From Imhoffiella purpurea (GTDB lineage: Bacteria > Pseudomonadota > Gammaproteobacteria > Chromatiales > Chromatiaceae): 41,686 nt of DNA. Position numbers and translations under genes: made by a program. The notes beneath the pieces were generated by a model, which was not told the origin of the DNA, ran no database searches, and saw nothing but the letters and a program-made list of their open reading frames with translations. This document shows, in pieces, positions 1 to 8,192 of the stretch; positions within the stretch are counted from its first letter, which is position 1, and each line of letters starts with the position of its first letter. The stretch lies in contig NZ_AONC01000079.1 of NCBI RefSeq assembly GCF_000585215.1, positions 1 to 41,686 on the forward strand, given 5' to 3'.

Positions 1-1
1 C

Positions 2-655
2 GGGCCGCGGCCGCTCTCGGCGAGCGAGCGCGAAACGCTCGCGGTGCAATGGCGGCAACGCCTCGCCGGGGCCGCCCAGCAGGCGCTGCAGGCCGGCAAG
101 CTCGGGGGCGAACTGGCCCGCACGATCGAACACCTGCTCCAGCCCCAGCTGCCCTGGCGCATGCTGCTGGCGCGCTATCTCACCTCCCACGCCCGGGACG
201 ACTACGACTATCACCGCCCCTCGCGCCGCGAGGGCGACTTCATCCTGCCGCGACTGCACAGCCATCAGATGGATCTGGCCGTGGCGATCGATACCTCGGG
301 CTCGATCCGCGATGCCGAGCTCGACGACTTCATCGCCGAGATCGACGCCATCAAGGGGCAGGTCAGCGCCCGAGTCACACTGCTGCCCTGCGATGCGCGG
401 CTCTCCCCGGACGCGCCCTTCCGGTTCGAGCCCTGGGACCCGTTCCGGAAACCGGTCCGGATCGGCGGGGGCGGAGGAACCAGCTTCCTGCCGGTCTTCG
501 AGTGGCTCGCCGCACAGGACCGATCCCCCGACCTCCTTGTCTATTTCACCGACGCCAACGGGGTCTTCCCCGAGCGCGAGCCGCCCTATCCGGTCATCTG
601 GCTGGTGAAGGGCCGTACCGCCGTGCCCTGGGGACAGCGGATCCAGCTCAACTGA
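2..655 (+). CDS. VWA-like (DUF2201) metal-binding protein, 3' part
   Basis: The reading frame is open to the left window edge, so this is the C-terminal part of a longer protein; the GTG at 44 is probably internal. About 217 codons are visible. The C-terminal region has a von Willebrand A-like fold signature: a DTSGS stretch, a GGGTSF stretch and a FTDANG stretch give the Asp-x-Ser-x-Ser, Thr and Asp ligands of a MIDAS metal site. This matches the VWA-like DUF2201 family, whose members are usually encoded beside a MoxR-type AAA+ ATPase and are thought to act as its partner; that partner would lie upstream of the window. No enzymatic role can be read from the sequence. The family call is fairly secure, the role is not. 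Confidence 0.75.
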   Translation, partial: GPRPLSASERETLAVQWRQRLAGAAQQALQAGKLGGELARTIEHLLQPQLPWRMLLARYLTSHARDDYDYHRPSRREGDFILPRLHSHQMDLAVAIDTSGSIRDAELDDFIAEIDAIKGQVSARVTLLPCDARLSPDAPFRFEPWDPFRKPVRIGGGGGTSFLPVFEWLAAQDRSPDLLVYFTDANGVFPEREPPYPVIWLVKGRTAVPWGQRIQLN

Positions 656-857
656 CCCCGCCGATCCAGCCTCGAACGCACAGCGGACAAACTCGGACCC
701 GTTCGGCCGTCCCGGCTCCTCCACCGGTGGTCAATGCCGGCTTCATTGTGTTTTCATCCTCTCTCCACGCGCCATCGAGCATATTGAGGCACCCTCGGTC
801 CGGCGTTACCTTCGCGATGGGAACTCAGCGGACGAGGTGCCCTCTGAGCTAGGAATC

Positions 858-2348
858 ATGACGACCAAACCGCGCCCCCGAATCCGAAGACTCCTATTCG
901 CCGCCGGCGCCCTCGCCGCCGTCGGGCTCGCATCCCCACCCGCCCAGGCATACCGTCTGCCCGACATGGGCAGCTCCGCGGACGCGGTCATGTCGACCGG
1001 GGCCGAGCAGCGACTCGGCAAGGCCTTCATGCGCAGCGTGCGCGAATCCCTGAAGGTGGTCGACGACCCGACCCTGACCAGCTACATCGAGAGCCTCGGA
1101 CAGACCCTGGTGGCCGCCGACCCGGAGGCCTCGGGGAATTTCACCTTCTTCCTGATCGACGAGCCGGTGATCAACGCCTTCGCCGGACCCGGCGGCTATA
1201 TCGGCGTCTTCGCCGGGCTCGTCCTGGCCGCCGAGACCGAGAGCGAACTGGCCGCGGTCATGGCCCACGAGATCGCCCACGTCACCCAGCGCCACCTGAT
1301 GCGCGGCATCGAGGCCCAGAGCAAGATGACGGTCCCGGCCATGGCATTGCTGGTCGCGGCGGCCATCCTGGGCGCACAGGTCTCGGCCGACGCCGGAGCC
1401 GCCGCCATCGTCGGCGTTCAGGCCGCCGCGCTGCAGAGCCAGATCAACTTCACCCGCGACAACGAAAAGGAGGCCGACCGCCTAGGCATCGCCACCCTCG
1501 CGAACGCGGGCTTCGACCCCTATGCCATGCCCGGCTTCTTCGAAAAGTTGAGCAAATCCAGTCGGCTCTACGAAAACAATGCCCCCGAATTCCTGCGCAC
1601 CCACCCGGTCAACAGCAACCGCATCGCCGACGCCCTGGGCCGCGCCGACGATCATGGTGCCCGACAGCGCCCGGACAGCCTGCGCTTCCAGCTGACGCGC
1701 GCCAATCTGCGCCAGCGTTCCTATTCGCGCGCCGAACTCTCGGTGGCCCATTTCCGCGACACGCTGCGCGAGGGCCGGCTGCGCAGCGAGACGGCCGAGC
1801 GCTACGGCTACGCCCTGGCGCTGGAACGTGCCGGCCAGCTCTCACGGGCCAAGGAGATGACGGCCAAGCTGCTCTCGGCCCAGCCGAGTCAGATGGAATT
1901 CGTCATTCTGGACGCGCGTCTCGACCGCAAACTGGGCAAGGCCAATCAGGCCGTGGAGCACCTGCGCCAAGCCGTCAGTCTGTCATCGGACCAGTGGCCG
2001 CTGAGGGTCGCCTATGCCGAGGCCCTGCTGGACGCTGGCAGGCCGAACAAGGCGATGGACGAGCTCATGGCGGTCGCCAGACTGCGCCCGGGCAACGCCT
2101 TCCTCTACGAGATGCTGGAGCGGGCGGCCATGAAGGCGGGCAACCGCGCCGCGACCCACCGTTTCCGCGCCGAAAAGCTCTATGCCGAGGGCGATCTCGA
2201 ACCCGCCATCCGACAACTTGAGATTGCATTGCGCGGACGCGATATTCCCTATCACGACGCAGCCCAGATCCAGGCGAGACTCGACGCCTGGAAAGAAGAA
2301 GAGCGCGATCAGAAGCGCCAGGACAAAGGAGGCCAAAACCGCCGGTAG
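858..2348 (+). CDS. bepA: Periplasmic M48 zinc metalloprotease with TPR repeats, BepA-like
   Basis: Predicted outer-membrane quality-control protease and chaperone that helps assemble or degrade beta-barrel proteins such as LptD. The protein has 496 residues. A signal peptide covers about residues 1-31 (twin basic N-terminus, hydrophobic core, Ala-Gln-Ala end). The zinc motif HEIAH lies at 137-141, and the EKEAD stretch near 203-207 supplies the third ligand. The typical INAFAGPGG segment stands before the active site. Residues from about 290 onward are helical and TPR-like. I prefer the ATG at 858 to the upstream in-frame GTG at 837, because it begins directly at a normal signal peptide. Length and domain order fit YfgC/BepA. 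The gene appears to be transcribed alone. Confidence 0.88.
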   Translation: MTTKPRPRIRRLLFAAGALAAVGLASPPAQAYRLPDMGSSADAVMSTGAEQRLGKAFMRSVRESLKVVDDPTLTSYIESLGQTLVAADPEASGNFTFFLIDEPVINAFAGPGGYIGVFAGLVLAAETESELAAVMAHEIAHVTQRHLMRGIEAQSKMTVPAMALLVAAAILGAQVSADAGAAAIVGVQAAALQSQINFTRDNEKEADRLGIATLANAGFDPYAMPGFFEKLSKSSRLYENNAPEFLRTHPVNSNRIADALGRADDHGARQRPDSLRFQLTRANLRQRSYSRAELSVAHFRDTLREGRLRSETAERYGYALALERAGQLSRAKEMTAKLLSAQPSQMEFVILDARLDRKLGKANQAVEHLRQAVSLSSDQWPLRVAYAEALLDAGRPNKAMDELMAVARLRPGNAFLYEMLERAAMKAGNRAATHRFRAEKLYAEGDLEPAIRQLEIALRGRDIPYHDAAQIQARLDAWKEEERDQKRQDKGGQNRR

Positions 2349-2353
2349 ACCCG

Positions 2354-2368
2354 GGCCGAAGATCGGCC
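2354..2368 (+). terminator. Small hairpin after bepA
   Basis: Arms GGCCGA and TCGGCC are separated by AGA just after the bepA stop codon. There is no T-tract, so this is a weak terminator candidate. The rest of 2349-2609 holds no convincing gene and presumably carries the sox promoter. Confidence 0.3.
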
Positions 2369-2609
2369 GACGCCTCAGCCACCATGCCGGCGCCTTCGAG
2401 ACCTGCGAGGGTCGCCCGGCTCAGGACTGGGCCATGCCCGGCGCATCCGACCGACGCTCACCCGGAAACCGTCGATGTCACGGTGTCGCGCCATCGCGCC
2501 GACCGGTTCGAACTCATCACGGCAAGACCGTCCTTTGGCGAGTCAGGACGCAACGAACGAAGGCTCGCACCCTTCATTTCACCACTGATGCTCGACAGGA
2601 GATTCCTGC

Positions 2610-3083
2610 ATGATCGATGCGAAACGTAGAATCCTGCTGAAAGGCTCACTCGCGGCCGGCTCGGTCGGCGTCGCGGCCGGCACCGGACTGCTCGCACCCG
2701 GACAGGTGCTCGCGGAATGGAACGAGGCCGCCTTCCGCGCCAAGGACATCCCGAGCGCTCTGGACAACCTGATGGGAGCCGACGGCGCCGAGGTCAGCGA
2801 GCGGATCAAGATCAAGGCACCGGACATCGCCGAGAACGGCGCCGTGGTCCCCGTCACCGTCGAAACGGATCTGGAGGACGTCACCTCGATCGCCATCATC
2901 GCCTCCGAGAACCAGACGCCCCTGATCGCCTCCTTCGACCTGACCCCTGCCTCGATTCCATTCGTCGCCACCCGCATCAAGATGGCCAAGACCGCGGACG
3001 TGGTCGCCGTCGTCAAGGCGGGCGGCACACTCTACAAGAACGCCAAGAACGTCAAGGTCACCATCGGCGGATGCGGCGGCTGA
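2610..3083 (+). CDS. soxY: Thiosulfate-oxidation carrier subunit SoxY
   Basis: Sulfur-substrate carrier of the periplasmic Sox pathway. Thiosulfate is attached by SoxXA to the cysteine near the C-terminus and processed there by SoxB. The 157-residue protein ends with the diagnostic GGCGG, the carrier cysteine being residue 155. The N-terminus has a twin-arginine (Tat) signal, with RR at 6-7, a hydrophobic stretch and probable cleavage near Val-Leu-Ala/Glu at about 35-36, so it is exported folded. The start is supported by AGGAG at 2597-2601. soxZ follows after 47 bases. The remaining sox genes are not in the window, as is common in purple sulfur bacteria, where soxYZ and soxBXA are separate. 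Confidence 0.95.
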   Translation: MIDAKRRILLKGSLAAGSVGVAAGTGLLAPGQVLAEWNEAAFRAKDIPSALDNLMGADGAEVSERIKIKAPDIAENGAVVPVTVETDLEDVTSIAIIASENQTPLIASFDLTPASIPFVATRIKMAKTADVVAVVKAGGTLYKNAKNVKVTIGGCGG

Positions 3084-3139
3084 TCGCCGGCGGCCACGCC
3101 TATACCGAATAAAAAGCCGATATTGGAGGAATGCAACCG

Positions 3140-3451
3140 ATGCCAGACATCAAGATTCGCGCGAAGCTGAGCGGTGACGAAACCACCGTCAAATGCCTCA
3201 TGAGCCATCCCATGGAGACCGGACTGCGCAAGGACAGCAAAACCGGCGAACTGGTGCCCGCCCACTTCATTCAGGAGGTCGTCTGCAAGCACAAGGACCA
3301 GGTCGTGATGACCGCGTCCTGGAGCGGCGGCGTCTCCAAGAATCCCTACCTCTCCTTCAAGTTCAAGGGCGGGGCGTCCGGGGATCCGATCGAGATCGCC
3401 TGGACCGACAACAAGGGAGAATCCAGCAGCGCCTCGGATACCATCTCCTAA
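3140..3451 (+). CDS. soxZ: Thiosulfate-oxidation carrier subunit SoxZ
   Basis: Partner of SoxY: it forms the SoxYZ heterodimer that presents the SoxY carrier arm to the other Sox enzymes. The protein has 103 codons and one Ig-like beta-sandwich domain, without its own signal peptide; SoxZ normally travels through Tat with SoxY. The conserved core reads through KIRAKLSGDETTVKCL, SHPMETG and a WSGGVSKNPYLSF segment. The ribosome binding site GGAGGA (3125-3130) directly abuts an upstream ATG at 3131 and lies nine bases before the ATG at 3140, so I take 3140 as the start. It is co-transcribed with soxY and ends at a strong hairpin. Confidence 0.95.
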   Translation: MPDIKIRAKLSGDETTVKCLMSHPMETGLRKDSKTGELVPAHFIQEVVCKHKDQVVMTASWSGGVSKNPYLSFKFKGGASGDPIEIAWTDNKGESSSASDTIS

Positions 3452-3464
3452 GGACGTGTCGAGG

Positions 3465-3503
3465 TCGATTCCGGCGACCCGCAGTGGGGGACGCCGGAAT
3501 CGA
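3465..3503 (+). terminator. Hairpin ending the soxYZ operon
   Basis: A perfect 12-base inverted repeat, TCGATTCCGGCG at 3465-3476 and its complement at 3492-3503, encloses a 15-base loop. It lies between the convergent soxZ and the acyltransferase gene. There is no T-run, so termination may be Rho-aided, or the structure may only protect the 3' end. Confidence 0.6.
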
Positions 3504-3526
3504 TGCGATGCCCGGCCCGCCTTCCG

Positions 3527-4528
3527 TCAGCCCTCGCGCAGACGGCCGACATGGCGCAAGGCATGCGCGTCGTCGAGGGGACCCGTATAGATCTTGAGCG
3601 AACCCTCGGGGCGCCGACGGAACCTTTTGTAGGGCCAGAGATACTGCTCGGGACAGGTCAGGACGCAGCGCTCGATGCCTTCGTTGAGCGCGCGCGCGGC
3701 GATCGCATCGTCGTCGCTCGCGATGCCCTCCGGGGCCGGGATGCAATGCAGCCTGAATCCGCAGACGTCTCGAAGCCGCTCGGCGAACAGGAAGACGACC
3801 GGGGCACCCGTGCGTTTGGCCAGACGGTTGACCAGCAGCATGGTGAATGCCGGCTCGCCGAAGAATGGCGCGAAGACGGCCCCCTTGTCGGCCTTGGGCT
3901 CCTGGTCGGGCAGGATGCCGACGAACTCGCCGCGTTCCAGCGCCTGGATCAGCACCCGAATGCCCTTGGGCGTGATGGGCGCGAGCTCGCCGCCGGTCCG
4001 TGCCCGCGAGTCGCGAATCAGGTCGTCGAGATAGCGCTGAGGCTTGTAGAAGATGGCCGTGGGCCCCTGAGCGGCCAGATAGAGTCCGGCCAGCTCCCAG
4101 GCACCGATATGGGGGGAGAGCACGATCAGCCCCTTGCCATTCTCGCGCCGCAGCCATTCGCCGCCTCTCACCTCCTTGATCAGACCCAGGACCTGCTCGA
4201 CCGGACGCAGCCAGAGATAGCCGATCTCCGCATAGGTCTTGCCGAACTCCCTGAGGTTGCGGTCGCGCAGCCGGATCTGCTCGCGCTCGGACAGATGCGG
4301 CAGACAGAGTGCGATGTTCAGCAATGCATTGCGGCGCTGCCGGTTCGGCCAGCGCGCCACCAGGGCTCCGACAGCAGCACCCAGCCGATGATTCATCGAC
4401 AAGGGCAGACGTGAGATCAGGTGTACCACCAGATGCGCCAGACCATCCTTCAAGACCAGTCCCAAGGCACGGCGATCCTTCGCCGGTCGCTTCGGCGCGG
4501 GCTGTTTCGGCAGAGACGATTTCGTCAC
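3527..4528 (-). CDS. Lysophospholipid/lipid A acyltransferase, LpxL/HtrB-like
   Basis: Predicted inner-membrane acyltransferase that transfers a secondary fatty acyl chain onto the Kdo-lipid A precursor. The protein has 333 residues. The catalytic HX4E motif appears as HIGAWE at 140-145. The following stretches (FYKPQRYLDD, ITPKGIR, GILPDQEPK and FFGEPAFT) match the lipid A acyltransferase family. The start is set at the GTG at 4528 because GAGGAG stands eight bases upstream; the longer frame to 4627 adds arginine-rich residues unlike the family. The acyl specificity (LpxL, LpxM or another) cannot be read from the sequence. The gene diverges from the rhodanese gene. Confidence 0.82.
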   Translation of the reverse strand: MTKSSLPKQPAPKRPAKDRRALGLVLKDGLAHLVVHLISRLPLSMNHRLGAAVGALVARWPNRQRRNALLNIALCLPHLSEREQIRLRDRNLREFGKTYAEIGYLWLRPVEQVLGLIKEVRGGEWLRRENGKGLIVLSPHIGAWELAGLYLAAQGPTAIFYKPQRYLDDLIRDSRARTGGELAPITPKGIRVLIQALERGEFVGILPDQEPKADKGAVFAPFFGEPAFTMLLVNRLAKRTGAPVVFLFAERLRDVCGFRLHCIPAPEGIASDDDAIAARALNEGIERCVLTCPEQYLWPYKRFRRRPEGSLKIYTGPLDDAHALRHVGRLREG

Positions 4529-4767
4529 TCGATTCTCCTCGCAAACGCCATCCACCCGCCCCGTCGGGGCGGAGGCAACCCGACATGCCCGTGGAGGCCG
4601 CCGGTGAAATTCGAACCAACCGCCCACAATTAGGCGAATTCATAAAACGAGCCCGAGGCTCCGAGAGATCGCGGCATCCCCTCGGCGGGACAGGGACCGG
4701 CCCGCCCGGGACGACTGCGGCACACCACCACCATCGCAGACCCATCGAATATGGAGGAAGACCCCAT

Positions 4768-5196
4768 ATGCAAGACGATCAACCCAAAGGACTCAGCCCC
4801 CAAGAGGCCATCGAGCTGCTCGAAGGCCATCCGCAGGCGGTCCTGGTGGACATCCGTTCCTCCATGGAATATCTCTTCGTCGGCCACCCCAAGGGCTCGG
4901 TCCACATCCCCTGGATCGACGAGCCCGACTGGGTCGTCAACCCGCACTTCGTCACCGAGATCCGCAAACTCCTATTGGGAGGCGCCGTCTGCGACCAGGA
5001 TACCGGCTGCGCCCCGGTCATCCTCATCTGCCGCAGCGGCAAACGGTCGCTCGAGGCCGGCAAGGCCCTGATCAACGAGGGCTTCAAGACCGTCTACCAT
5101 GTCGAGGAGGGTTTCGAGGGCGATCTCGACGAGCAGCATCATCGCAGCAGCACCGGCGGATGGCGCTTCCATGGGCTTCCCTGGGAACAATGCTGA
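4768..5196 (+). CDS. Single-domain rhodanese (sulfurtransferase)
   Basis: Predicted sulfurtransferase that carries a persulfide on an active-site cysteine. The protein is 142 residues with one rhodanese domain. The active-site loop is CRSGKRS, with Cys88. The upstream VDIRSSMEYLFVGHPKGSVHIPW segment is typical of the fold, and the C-terminal GFEGDLDEQHHRS section resembles family members found near sulfur-metabolism genes. Two further cysteines, at 75 and 81, precede the active site. The start at 4768 has GGAGGA at 4753-4758. No signal peptide is seen, so it is cytoplasmic. Its closeness to soxYZ suggests a part in sulfur handling, but they are separated by the acyltransferase gene and no operon is evident. 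Confidence 0.85.
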   Translation: MQDDQPKGLSPQEAIELLEGHPQAVLVDIRSSMEYLFVGHPKGSVHIPWIDEPDWVVNPHFVTEIRKLLLGGAVCDQDTGCAPVILICRSGKRSLEAGKALINEGFKTVYHVEEGFEGDLDEQHHRSSTGGWRFHGLPWEQC

Positions 5197-5203
5197 GACG
5201 CGG

Positions 5204-5227
5204 AGGCCGCCGGGGGATCGGCGGCCT
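5204..5227. terminator. Hairpin between convergent rhodanese and hscB-like genes
   Basis: AGGCCGCC (5204-5211) and GGCGGCCT (5220-5227) are complementary with an eight-base loop. It lies between two converging genes and could serve both. No clear T-tract is present. Confidence 0.5.
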
Positions 5228-5246
5228 TCCGGCTGGGCGTCCGCAT

Positions 5247-5867
5247 TCAGTCGCGAATGCCCAGCTCCATCCTCCGGTACTCGGCGTCGCGCCGACAGCG
5301 ACCCAGGAACTGGAGCTGGCGCACGATCTCGCGCGCGGCCTGCAGGTTGGACGGACAGGGATCGGCCAAGAGGGCATGCAGCTCCTTGTCGAGCGCGGCG
5401 CAGCGCTCGGCCAGCTGGGTCAGCACCTCGGCCACCGCGGTCGCGGGATCGGAGCGGTTCGTCGCCTCGGCGAGGATCTCCTGCAGCTCCATCCGCTCCA
5501 TCAGGGAGGCCCCCTGGCTGCCGGGAATCTCGGCCCGACCGGAATCGGCCGAGCCGCCCTCGGGATAGAGACTGAAGAGATACTCCGCCCTGGCGAGCGG
5601 ATCGGTCAGTGTCCGGTAGGCCTCCTCGACCTGGTTCAGCGCCTGCACGTTCCCAGCCGAATCCACATCGTTGTCGACACCATAGCAGATGCGCTGGGCG
5701 CTGCGAAGCAGGGCGCGATAGCGCTCCGCCAACAGGCTCGCGTCGATCGCGAAGCTCATCGGCAGGTCGAACAGCTCGAAATAATTCTTGGCGGAATTCA
5801 ACACTACGAAGGGAATGGACGGGACCCTCACCCGGCTGCAATCGAGACGACCCAAGACTGGCCTCAT
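5247..5867 (-). CDS. hscB: HscB-like co-chaperone lacking the HPD motif
   Basis: HscB is a J-domain co-chaperone that brings the scaffold IscU to the Hsp70 HscA and stimulates its ATPase. The homology begins at LNSAKNYFELFDLP. The C-terminal domain is well kept, including a LMERMELQEIL segment equivalent to the IscU-contact helix and a final KxxFLxRxRR-like stretch (LQFLGRCRR). In the J-domain, however, the tripeptide HPD that activates Hsp70 is replaced by Gln-Arg-Ile at the aligned position. The other two frames of that strand do not restore HPD, so a simple frameshift does not explain it. Start candidates are the ATG at 5867 and GTGs at 5831 or 5804; the last sits next to the homology. It follows iscR directly, with no hscA nearby. 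Confidence 0.75.
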   Translation of the reverse strand: MRPVLGRLDCSRVRVPSIPFVVLNSAKNYFELFDLPMSFAIDASLLAERYRALLRSAQRICYGVDNDVDSAGNVQALNQVEEAYRTLTDPLARAEYLFSLYPEGGSADSGRAEIPGSQGASLMERMELQEILAEATNRSDPATAVAEVLTQLAERCAALDKELHALLADPCPSNLQAAREIVRQLQFLGRCRRDAEYRRMELGIRD

Positions 5868-5944
5868 CCCCCCATGCTAGCCGGATTGGCGGCGAAGGCA
5901 AGTGCCTATCTGCATCGGAGCACCCGCGGATGCCATCGGCGGAT

Positions 5945-6427
5945 TCAGACGTTGGCGACGACGCGCTGCACGTCGAGCTTGACGTCGACGGCGGCGCAGC
6001 TCGTCGGGGGACGCTGACCGGAGGCGTCGCGGCGATCGACCAGCTGCTGGAGATCGATCTTGTTCAGATGCTCGTAGATGAGATCGCTCAGATCGTTCCA
6101 GAGATCGTGGGTGAGACAGGGGCCGTTGTCCTGGCAGTTGTGGGCACCGCCGCAACGGGTGGTATCGACGCTCTCGTCCACCGCCGAGATGACCTCGGCG
6201 ACATGGATGTCGGCGGCGGCACGCGCGAGATTGTAGCCGCCCCCCGGCCCCCGGACGCTGGTCACCAGGGCGCGCTTGCGCAGCTTGGCGAACAGCTGTT
6301 CCAGATAGGACAGAGAGATTCCCTGCCGTTGCGCGATATCGGCGAGCGCGATGGGACCCTGACCCTGATGAATGGCCAGATCCAGCATGGCGGTCACGGC
6401 ATAGCGGCCCTTGGTCGTCAATCTCAC
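5945..6427 (-). CDS. iscR: Fe-S cluster sensing transcription regulator IscR
   Basis: Rrf2-family regulator that binds a [2Fe-2S] cluster and controls Fe-S assembly genes according to cluster supply. The 160-residue protein has a winged helix-turn-helix (about 1-65) with [11 protein letters not shown] and [12 protein letters not shown]. The cluster ligands fall at Cys92, Cys98, Cys104 and His107, the same positions as in the E. coli protein. The start is the GTG at 6427, with GGAGG eight bases upstream. It has its own good sigma70-type promoter overlapping the end of cysE. Normally iscS-iscU-iscA would follow; here an HscB-like gene does. Confidence 0.95.
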   Translation of the reverse strand: MRLTTKGRYAVTAMLDLAIHQGQGPIALADIAQRQGISLSYLEQLFAKLRKRALVTSVRGPGGGYNLARAAADIHVAEVISAVDESVDTTRCGGAHNCQDNGPCLTHDLWNDLSDLIYEHLNKIDLQQLVDRRDASGQRPPTSCAAVDVKLDVQRVVANV

Positions 6428-6462
6428 GTGCAGCTTCCTCCAGCCTCGTTTTGCAGCATGGA

Positions 6463-6491
6463 ATGATACGTTACCCGACCAGAACGATCAA
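6463..6491 (-). promoter_or_regulatory. Promoter of iscR
   Basis: On the minus strand, TTGATC (-35, four of six consensus bases, 6486-6491) and TATCAT (-10, five of six, 6463-6468) are exactly 17 bases apart. This sits at the end of cysE and about 35 bases before the iscR start. It would allow iscR to be expressed apart from trmJ-cysE. I saw no clear IscR binding site. Confidence 0.6.
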
Positions 6492-7298
6492 TTAAGCCCC
6501 ACGCCCCTTGGGGTCGTCCGAATCGGCTGCGTCGGGCTCGGTCGCCGGCTCGATGGTCATGGAGTCGAGATCGCCGTCATGCTCGAAGCGCGTCATGATG
6601 CCATGCGATTCCAGCGTCAGCGACATGGCCTCCATGCGCCGATCCATCTGATGGATATGATCGAGCATGCGGTTGATGGCGTTGGCGACCGGATCGGGCG
6701 CATCGCGGGTAGCGCCATAGGCGTCGAAGCCGATGCGCTTGGCGGTATCGGCGCGACGCTGCGCCCGCGCATCGCCGACCGGCTCGATGATGCGCCCCGG
6801 CACGCCCACCGCGGTCGCCCCCGACGGAACGGACTTGACCACCACCGCGTTGGAGCCGATCCGGGCACCGTCGCCGATCTCGATCGGCCCCAGCACCTTG
6901 GCTCCCGCTCCCACCACCACGTCGTGCCCGAGCGTCGGATGGCGCTTGCCCTTCTGCCAGCTGGTTCCGCCCAGGGTCACGCCATGGTAGAGGGTGCAGT
7001 CGTCGCCGATCACCGCGGTCTCGCCGATCACCACGCCCATCCCGTGATCGATGAAGAAGCGCCGCCCGATAACGGCGCCGGGATGGATCTCGATGCCGGT
7101 CAGGAGGCGCGCCACGTTCGACAGCACCCGCGCCAGCCACTTGGAGTCCCGATGCCACAGCCAGTGCGCCAGACGATGCGCCATCACCGCATGCAGGCCG
7201 GGATAAGTGGTCAGCACCTCGAAGCCGTTTCGGGCCGCCGGGTCGCGATCGAAGACGCAGCGAATATCTTCCTTCAGTCGGGCGAACATGGACCTCAC
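6492..7298 (-). CDS. cysE: Serine O-acetyltransferase CysE, short type
   Basis: Makes O-acetylserine from serine and acetyl-CoA, the acceptor for sulfide in cysteine synthesis. The protein has 268 residues. After a short N-terminal helical part (about 1-65) comes a left-handed beta-helix of hexapeptide repeats with [18 protein letters not shown] and YHGVTLGGT, characteristic of the family. It belongs to the form with a shortened N-terminal domain that accompanies iscR in many gammaproteobacteria. A C-terminal extension of about 90 residues, acidic near the end, goes beyond the catalytic domain. The GTG at 7298 overlaps the trmJ stop by four bases; an ATG at 7289 preceded by AGG is an equal alternative. 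Confidence 0.92.
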   Translation of the reverse strand: MRSMFARLKEDIRCVFDRDPAARNGFEVLTTYPGLHAVMAHRLAHWLWHRDSKWLARVLSNVARLLTGIEIHPGAVIGRRFFIDHGMGVVIGETAVIGDDCTLYHGVTLGGTSWQKGKRHPTLGHDVVVGAGAKVLGPIEIGDGARIGSNAVVVKSVPSGATAVGVPGRIIEPVGDARAQRRADTAKRIGFDAYGATRDAPDPVANAINRMLDHIHQMDRRMEAMSLTLESHGIMTRFEHDGDLDSMTIEPATEPDAADSDDPKGRGA

Positions 7299-8116
7299 TC
7301 GTGTTGGGTGGATGGGGATTGGGAGGAATCTTCGGCCTGAGACTCCTGCCGTTTGAAACGGCCGGCCGTCTTACGGCCCTGGGCCGCGCTCAGGATGCCA
7401 CGCAGGATATTGAGCTCGATACGGTCGGGACGCGCCCGGTTGAACAGACGCCTCAAACGTTTCATCAGGGTCCGCGACTGATCCGGATCGCTGAAACCGA
7501 TCTGGATCAGCGTCTCGCGCAGATGCCCGTAGAGCCCCTCCATCTCGTCGGCCGTGGCCAGATCCCGGCGCGCTTCGTCGGACGAAGCCGCAGCGGTCCG
7601 CCCTCCGGTCTCCAGAAACCCGCGGCGGACCTCGTAGGCCAGCACCTGGGCGGCGGCGGCGATGTTCAGCGAGCTGAAATCGGGATTGGTCGGGATATGG
7701 ACCAGATAATGACAGCGGGCCAGTTCCTCGTTCGTGAGACCGGAGCTCTCGCGCCCGAAGACCAGTGCGACCTCGCCCTCGGCGGACTCATCCAGCAGAC
7801 GGTGGGCACACTCGAGGGGCTCCAGCACCGGCCATTCGATGCTGCGCAGACGCGCGCTCGCACCGATCACCAGGCGGCAGCCGGCCAGCGCATCGACCAG
7901 ATTCTCGTGGATTCCGGCGCCCTCGAGCAGATCGTCGGCGCCCGAGGCTCGGGCCATGGCCTCGGCATCCGGTCTGGCCTTGGGCGCCACCAGCTCCATG
8001 CGCGAAAGACCCATGGTCTTCATCGCCCTGGCGACGGCCCCGATGTTGCCGGCATGGGTCGTTTCGACCAGCACGAAGCGGATTCGCGCGAGCGAGTCGG
8101 TCATTTGGTCTATCAT
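7295..8116 (-). CDS. trmJ: tRNA (cytidine/uridine-32 2'-O)-methyltransferase TrmJ
   Basis: SPOUT-family enzyme that methylates the ribose of position 32 in the tRNA anticodon loop, using S-adenosylmethionine. The 273-residue protein shows the SPOUT knot motifs: [23 protein letters not shown] near the N-terminus, [15 protein letters not shown] in the middle, and [22 protein letters not shown] forming the SAM-binding knot. The C-terminal 100 residues are the dimer/RNA-binding tail of TrmJ. An internal ATG at 8104 is also a possible start. The order trmJ-cysE-iscR, with suhB divergent, is a conserved gammaproteobacterial arrangement. Confidence 0.93.
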   Translation of the reverse strand: MIDQMTDSLARIRFVLVETTHAGNIGAVARAMKTMGLSRMELVAPKARPDAEAMARASGADDLLEGAGIHENLVDALAGCRLVIGASARLRSIEWPVLEPLECAHRLLDESAEGEVALVFGRESSGLTNEELARCHYLVHIPTNPDFSSLNIAAAAQVLAYEVRRGFLETGGRTAAASSDEARRDLATADEMEGLYGHLRETLIQIGFSDPDQSRTLMKRLRRLFNRARPDRIELNILRGILSAAQGRKTAGRFKRQESQAEDSSQSPSTQHE

Positions 8117-8140
8117 GGGGGATCAGTTCATCAAGATTAT

Positions 8141-8168
8141 CGCTGTATCGTCGAACCATGATACAGCG
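8141..8168. repeat. Inverted repeat in the trmJ/suhB divergent region
   Basis: A perfect nine-base inverted repeat, CGCTGTATC and GATACAGCG, with a ten-base spacer lies in the 76-base gap between two divergent start codons. It could be an operator shared by both genes or a hairpin in the suhB leader. Confidence 0.5.
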
Positions 8169-8192
8169 GCCGCCCCGGATATCCTTCACGAC

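Noticed and set aside
2182-2629. Open frames between bepA and soxY
   Set aside because: They overlap the end of bepA and the soxY start, lack ribosome binding sites and resemble no known protein.
5640-5720. A double frameshift hiding the HPD motif of the HscB-like gene
   Set aside because: I translated the other two frames of the same strand; neither contains HPD, and the actual frame keeps nearly the normal spacing to the next conserved helix.
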